A DNA stretch of 64,000 nucleotides from assembly GCF_041146395.1 (NCBI RefSeq), contig NC_090990.1:50079501-50143500 (forward strand), in the 5' to 3' direction. Below are positions 58,730 through 64,000 of this stretch, piece by piece. The stretch comes from Eulemur rufifrons (Eukaryota > Chordata > Mammalia > Primates > Lemuridae). Position 1 is the stretch's first letter. Each line of letters begins with the position of its first letter. The position numbers and the translations under genes were made by a program. The notes under the pieces are model-generated. The model saw only the letters and a list, made by a program, of their open reading frames with translations. It did no database searches and had not been told where the DNA came from.

Positions 58730-60470
58730 TTAAAGTTTGGGAATTTGAACAAATGTTGGTTGCAGCAGTCCCTGCAAGAATGAAAGAGCGAGGGGTGTGC
58801 ATGCGTGTGCACGTGTATGTGTGCATTGTAGATACAAAGGGTGCAGGAATTTACAGAATATGAAGAAAGACTTCATTTGTGAACCACTGGTAGTGATCAA
58901 TCATTATTATGGATTTAAGTATCTGTTGTCAGTTCCCAATGACAAACAAGAATTGCAGTCAGGAGTATTGGAAGTCCACTCTGTTTTTCTGAGAGGGAGG
59001 ATTGATTGTTTCTGCATATTTTTCAATCACTGACTAAAATTCACTCATTGTAATTTGTGAGATGATATTTGTATTTTGTTATTTGCTTTAATTTTAACAC
59101 CAGAGTGCTGGAAAAAAACCGTACCTGTATCACAGTTTAAAAATTGTGCACTTTCGTATCTTTTAGTAGGAAGGACAAATTTTCAGTTTATTTTAGTTTA
59201 TAACTCATGATTTTTTTTCATCATCTCACGGAAATGCAATTAGAGCCTTTAGTCATTATGGCCATAACTTTGCTTTCATTAGAGATGGTGAAAATGTGAG
59301 TGTGGTTGTGGGAAGAATTTGAGAATTAAGACAGCTTACATATGTCATAGGATTAATTTTAGACTAGATATTTTTTCCATTCAATGCTCACTTTCTCCAT
59401 TTTTACAGTATCTTGCTAAGATTTAAAACATCCAAGAGATTTTTGACCAGAAAGGGAGAATTATATCCCAAGAGGGTTGATTCATTCTGTATTTATATTC
59501 TTCTCCAGACTGAATAAATTGCAGAGCTAGGCCAGGGAATGTATAAGATCGTTACATTTCCTAATCATGTCTCCTGAACTAATATACTCATACTCTTAGA
59601 TGTTATTTTGTCTTCAAATCCTGTCCTGAATGCTCACAATAGCACCTTCTATTGTTTATTGAGCAAAAATTGTATAATTTCTCAAGGTTTCCATTAACCC
59701 TTTCACTTCCTTGCCACCAGCTAAAAAACAAACATTTATTAAAAATTTAAGGAATAGAAAGGTTAAAAATTACCCTCTGCTTAGGACACATCAAAGTTAT
59801 TCAGATATTATTTTAAGTTTAATTTAAAATATGAAACAAAAGCAAAAAAAATCAATACATTTTCATCTGGGTGCAAAGATGACGCTCCTTAGTAAAAAGT
59901 TTTTGAGACTAATAAGAAAATTAGCAAAACAGTTACAGTATACTAATTCATCTTTCCAATCACCAATAACTAAAAGTTTTTAGTGAGAGAAGAGGGACAT
60001 TTTTCCCATGCACATTGGACCATTTAAATAAATTATCAGCAATAAGACAAATATTTTATTATCACCATATGGATGTGACCAAGCCTATCCTTATTTAACA
60101 TAGAGCCAAGCAAGATTATCAAGGAGCATAGTGATAGACAGCACCTTATTGCAACTTAAGTAGGTCCAGGTATTGGTAATTTTAATTAGTCTAAAAACCA
60201 GGCGGGTAAGAATGAAAGGATCTGGGTCAAGAGAGTTTACACATGAAATTAGAGATGCCGAAATTAGAGGAAGGATCATGCTATGACTGATGTCCAAGGG
60301 AAGCACTGCAGCTCTGGGCATTGTCAACATTGGGTTCCTGGGTAGAATATTTAGACCAGGAGTACGGAGTGATGACAGGGACCTAGATAGCAGGACTGTG
60401 GTTCACGCTTCCAAGGACAAGATGGAAGATTGGCTATTAGAGTGAGTCATAGAGTCAGAACTCTTCAAAG
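58730..60470. other. No gene recognised
   Basis: Begins with a short GTGT-rich stretch (58796-58825). No repeat or exon is supported. Confidence 0.4.
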
Positions 60471-60472
60471 GT

Positions 60473-60650
60473 AGGGTGCTGGTCAGGTGGGGGGGGATTA
60501 GAGGGGATAAACCCACAACTAATGGAAGCAGAGTGCACTGTATGGGGGAAGGGCATGCTTGTAGCCATGGTTTGGGCGAGGCAAATGCACTACATGTAAC
60601 CAAAATGTTTGCACCCCCATAATATCCTGAATTAAAAAAAAATAAAAAAA
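60473..60650 (+). mobile_element. Very short strepsirrhine-type L1 3' UTR
   Basis: 'gagtgcactgtatgggggaa', 'gggcatgcttgtagccatgg' and 'tttgcacccccataatatcc' match the 3' UTR also present at 35.9 kb. It ends in a poly-A with one T. Only about 178 bases were copied. A convincing target duplication was not found. Confidence 0.85.
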
Positions 60651-60849
60651 GATAGCCTATTTGACATTTAAAAGTATGCTTTAAATAACTCCTGCTTTAG
60701 ATAAGAATTAGTCCTGGACTTGGGGAGCTGGACCAGGACTTGCAAGTGAGAGTTAAGATACAAACTTTCCACATTTATGTTTCATTCCCTGGTAAAAACA
60801 TAGTTCCTCTTTGCTCTAATCTGGTCAGTTAGTTGAACTGTTCACTAAT

Positions 60850-61060
60850 ATAGCCTGGTGGTTGAAGGTAGAAGTTCTAGTATTAGACAGATGCCCTTAT
60901 TAGATTTGGGACCCAGGTCAGTTTAACTTCTCAAAGCCTCTGTTTCCTTATCTATAAAATGTGAGTAAGAAAATTATTTTACAGCATTATTGTTAGGATT
61001 GATGTAAAACACTTGGCCTAATGCCTGGCACATAGCTCATTAGAATTTGTACTTTATTTT
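60850..61060 (+). repeat. MIR SINE
   Basis: 'gcctggtggttgaaggtaga', 'tttaacttctcaaagcctct', 'gtttccttatctataaaatg' and 'taatgcctggcacatagctc' match MIR over nearly its full length. Confidence 0.85.
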
Positions 61061-61064
61061 TATT

Positions 61065-62245
61065 TCTAACTAGTTATCCAGTATGAAAAGAAAAACGGTT
61101 GATACTCAGGCATCAGTGGACAGCTTTCCATCATCTGACCATGCATTGTGTAGGCTGCTGCTTCTGCCTCTTTCGTTGTGCCTGTCAACCTGGCTGAACT
61201 GTGTGACAGACCTACAATAAGTATCAATAAAAACCCTATAAAAATGCTTACCAAGAAATATAATGTCTGAAATCTTATCTTTAGAGGTCTGTTTAATATA
61301 TTAATCAATTTCATTTAAGCTTTGAATATGACTTTTCACTCCTGAATACAATACAATATGGAGAGGCTTTTTTTTTGCAGATATGATTCTTTTGTGAAAA
61401 TACTGTAAGCACTGTGCTAAGAATAAGATGTAAACATGTTTTTTTTTTAAAAGAGTAGATGAAATTAAAAATTGTTCTCTTAATGGTTACTGTTTTGTTT
61501 TTAGGCATAATTTTATATGAAAACGTTATATAAATTATGTATAATTATCCAATTTCTTCTTTTGTGTTTATCAAACTCATTTTTTTCTCAAATGTATATG
61601 TGCCAGATATAGCTGTATTTTAGAAAATGTGAATTAAAAAAATATTTATTCCTGTTTGCCCACCAAATTATTTAAGACTTTGTCTGAAATCATTCTGAGA
61701 AAAATGGTCACATTTGTGAGTAATGAAATTATATTAACAATTTATTAAATAATTGTTAATAATTGATGACAAATAATGAACCACAGTCAAGAGACAGATT
61801 CTGGCCTCAAATGATTTATATTTCTTAAAATCATGAGCAGATACTTCTCAGTAAGGTCAGTGTTTTAGTCGACACCAAGTTCACTCTGTGAATGGGAACT
61901 GAACAAAGAACAGTGGTGGTTTAACGTTACCAGGCTTGGTACTTACATCAAAGAGTCACTAGCAATTCTAAACCATAGCAGCCTTGTAACTCTCTGCATT
62001 CAATGAATAAATTGCCAAGGTAAATCTCAGTTGTTTAATGTCTAGTGAAGAAGGGGAAAAAGCAGCTATTAAGCCATCACAATTTTCAAAGAGGACAGAA
62101 TGACAGTGTTAATGGATGTAGAATTTTCTCTGTCTTGAATCTGTCTGCATGCTTCATTGAATACGTACTGTATGCAAAGTACTGCATTCAAAGTACTATA
62201 TACTAAGCATTTTGGTGAGATATAAAAAAAGTATAATATAGGCAT
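61065..62245. other. No gene recognised
   Basis: AT-rich. Nothing is supported. Confidence 0.45.
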
Positions 62246-62249
62246 TTGT

Positions 62250-62425
62250 GTGGCACATTTCAACTAAAGAAAATTCTTTCACATGTATTATCTCATGTGA
62301 TCTTCACAACTTCACTGTGAGGAATGAATATAGATGTTATAATTTTCCCTGTTTTTATAGATAAGACAACTGAGATGAAATGATTTGCTCAACGATGTGC
62401 AGAGTTAGCTTTGGATCCACATCTT
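62250..62425 (-). repeat. MIR SINE, antisense
   Basis: 'cacatgtattatctcatgtg', 'atcttcacaacttcactgtg', 'ataagacaactgagatgaaa' and 'tttgctcaacgatgtgcaga' are MIR in reverse. Confidence 0.8.
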
Positions 62426-62782
62426 CATATACAAATATTCATTTATTCAAAAATATTTATTGAAGGACCACTGTGTGCAAAGCACTGCCAAGTACTGTTC
62501 TATGGCAAAACTAAGAGCCACTGCTGTTTGTTCCAGAGCTCATAGTCCACACAGGGAGATGGAAATATAACAATTACAAATAGAAAATGCCCGGCTGCAG
62601 ATGAATGGTGCAGATGTTAGCAAAAGGCACTTACAATTCAGAAAGGGAGGTTATTTTCACTCTGGGCAGAGAGGGATTTGTGCTGGACTTTGAAGTTGTG
62701 TGTGTGGATAGTTCTTCAAAGGGAAGAGGGAGAATGGTTCAAGCAACAAGATAGAACCCAGAAAGTATAAGATAAATAGGCA

Positions 62783-62990
62783 AAACCAGACTGGGCCACA
62801 TAGCGAGACACTGTGGTGTGCAACTGTCGTCATAGCTAGTTAGGAAGCTGAGGCATGAGAATTGCTTGAGCCTAGGAGTTCAAGGCTGTAGTGAGTTATG
62901 ATCACACCACTGCACTCTAGCTTGGGCAACAGAGCAAGACCCTATCTAGAAAGAAAGAAAGAAAAAAAGAAAGAAAGAAAAAAATATAAG
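62783..62990 (+). mobile_element. AluJ-like 5'-truncated element (mostly right arm)
   Basis: 'actgggccacatagcgagac' is the end of a left arm. It is followed directly by the right arm ('aagctgaggcatgagaattg', 'cttgagcctaggagttcaag', 'ctgtagtgagttatgatcac', 'accactgcactctagcttgg') and a GAAA-rich tail at 62948-62984. It has no lemur linker, so it is older than the three full Alus. Confidence 0.85.
62948..62984. repeat. (GAAA)n tail microsatellite
   Basis: Purine array grown from the Alu tail. Confidence 0.9.
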
Positions 62991-63184
62991 TAGGGCAGCA
63001 ATAAAGGATGACTGGGCAGAAAAATTAGGAATTATGTCCCAAAGAGTAAGGTAACATTTGAACTTTATGAGGTAGGTATCATTAAGGTTTTTTAAACATT
63101 GGAATGATCTCAAACAAATAATGAAGATCAAGATGGTAGAGTGTGATGTGTAGGTTACATAGTGTGAGATTAGAGGGAAGAAAC

Positions 63185-64000
63185 CATCTTTTTAATGATC
63201 AGTTTAAAGCATTTATCTTCTAAAATTAATTATGTTATATGATACAATTATTGTAGTTGTCACAGACTTTTCTCAATTATTCCTTTGAAATATAATAAAA
63301 ATATTTAAAATTTTGGGGGAATTATTAAGAATTTAATATAAAAGAACTCTTTTAATTGAGTACATGGAATGAAAAATTCTCTTTCTTGGTTACCAGGAGT
63401 TTTTTTTTTAAAACAGATTATTGTCTAAGACATATGTTTCATAGAAGCATAAAATTCTATATATATGTGCTAGAGCTTGACATGATATTTCATAAATAGA
63501 CATAGAAATTCTGATTACTTTTCATTTTTATAGTTTGTTCAAGGACATCCCTTCTAAATTTATTTTTTTTCATATTATATTCATCTTTATCTGAATGCTT
63601 CATTTATTTTCATGGGCAGTCAAAATAGTTCAAAAGTTGATATAACATGGGAGACCAGGATGAATTTTTCAGAATTTAAAGAACAATATAAATGAAAAGA
63701 AGAATTGTATTACATATCCTAAACCTCCATTTTAACCTGAATTACTTAATAATGACTTCATCATGATTTTGATTCTAGATTTCGCCCCATTAACAAGTAG
63801 AAACACAGTAGATAAACAGTATTAGTTTCTTGTTATAAACATTTCTGTATGTAATTGAATACTATCAATCCTTATTGAAATTCAGTTAACTAAAACATTG
63901 TCCCTAAGAAGTTGTCAGTATCTGTCGTTTAGGATCAAAAACTTCTTATAAATATCACAGCACACAATGGAAAAGTGTTTAGTATTTTGTTACATAGTTA
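63185..64000. other. No gene recognised
   Basis: AT-rich to the window end. Confidence 0.45.

Larger units (their letters stand above)
62430..63180 (-). repeat. L2 LINE, antisense, split by an Alu
   Basis: 'cattgaagga'-type start ('aaaaatatttattgaaggac', 'cactgtgtgcaaagcactgc'), then body phrases before the Alu ('cactctgggcagagagggat') and after it ('taaggttttttaaacattgg', 'aatgatctcaaacaaataat'). The order fits one L2 interrupted at about 62783. Confidence 0.65.

Overview
This window looks like nuclear DNA from a strepsirrhine primate, most likely a lemur. The best evidence is three full-length dimeric Alu elements (27134-27475 +, 30428-30763 +, 37441-37798 -). Each carries the extra A-rich segment between its arms that I know from lemur Alus. 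Three L1 3' ends (near 36.0, 52.4 and 60.6 kb) share the strepsirrhine-type 3' UTR. This assignment rests on recalled family sequences, not on a search.

I find no complete protein-coding gene, rRNA or tRNA. All long open frames are either inside L1 or L2 or lack coding support. The window is an AT-rich, repeat-rich stretch, so it is either intergenic or inside a large intron. Three short exon-like segments (6175-6279, 6836-6915, 43181-43335) are the only weak hints of a host gene; all are on the + strand and all are speculative.

Layout: 1-520 resembles the end of an old LTR. 0.84-5.17 kb is mostly antisense old L1 (L1M-type), with a small Tigger-like DNA element and a younger L1 3' end inserted. 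5.2-15.8 kb is sparse, with MIR pieces and further antisense L1 fragments. 15.86-17.3 kb is a MIR cluster containing an MER5A-like transposon with clear flanking direct repeats. 20.0-21.1 kb is an Alu piece plus an antisense L1 interrupted by an LTR. 21.3-22.8 kb is sense L1M. 23.9-25.1 kb is L2 and unassigned repeat. 27.1-30.8 kb holds two Alus, an MLT1 LTR inside an antisense L1, and an L2.

The most structured part is 32.5-38.6 kb: one old sense L1 (5' region to reverse-transcriptase region) interrupted by a strepsirrhine L1 3' end and by a second old L1 3' end that itself carries an Alu. 45.8-47.9 kb is antisense L2 with an odd Alu monomer. 51.88-53.1 kb is a chimeric L1 without poly-A, followed by an L2. 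56.2-56.9 kb is an L1M 3' end, and 60.5-63.2 kb is a short L1 tail, MIRs, and an L2 split by an AluJ-like piece.

The window therefore reads mainly as a stratigraphy of insertions. The most notable items are the nested L1, the chimeric 3'-less L1 copy, a pair of about 150-bp segments about 96% identical and 2.9 kb apart, and the unexplained exon-like segments. I see no sign of a new genetic system; no CRISPR array, operon or intact mobile element is present.
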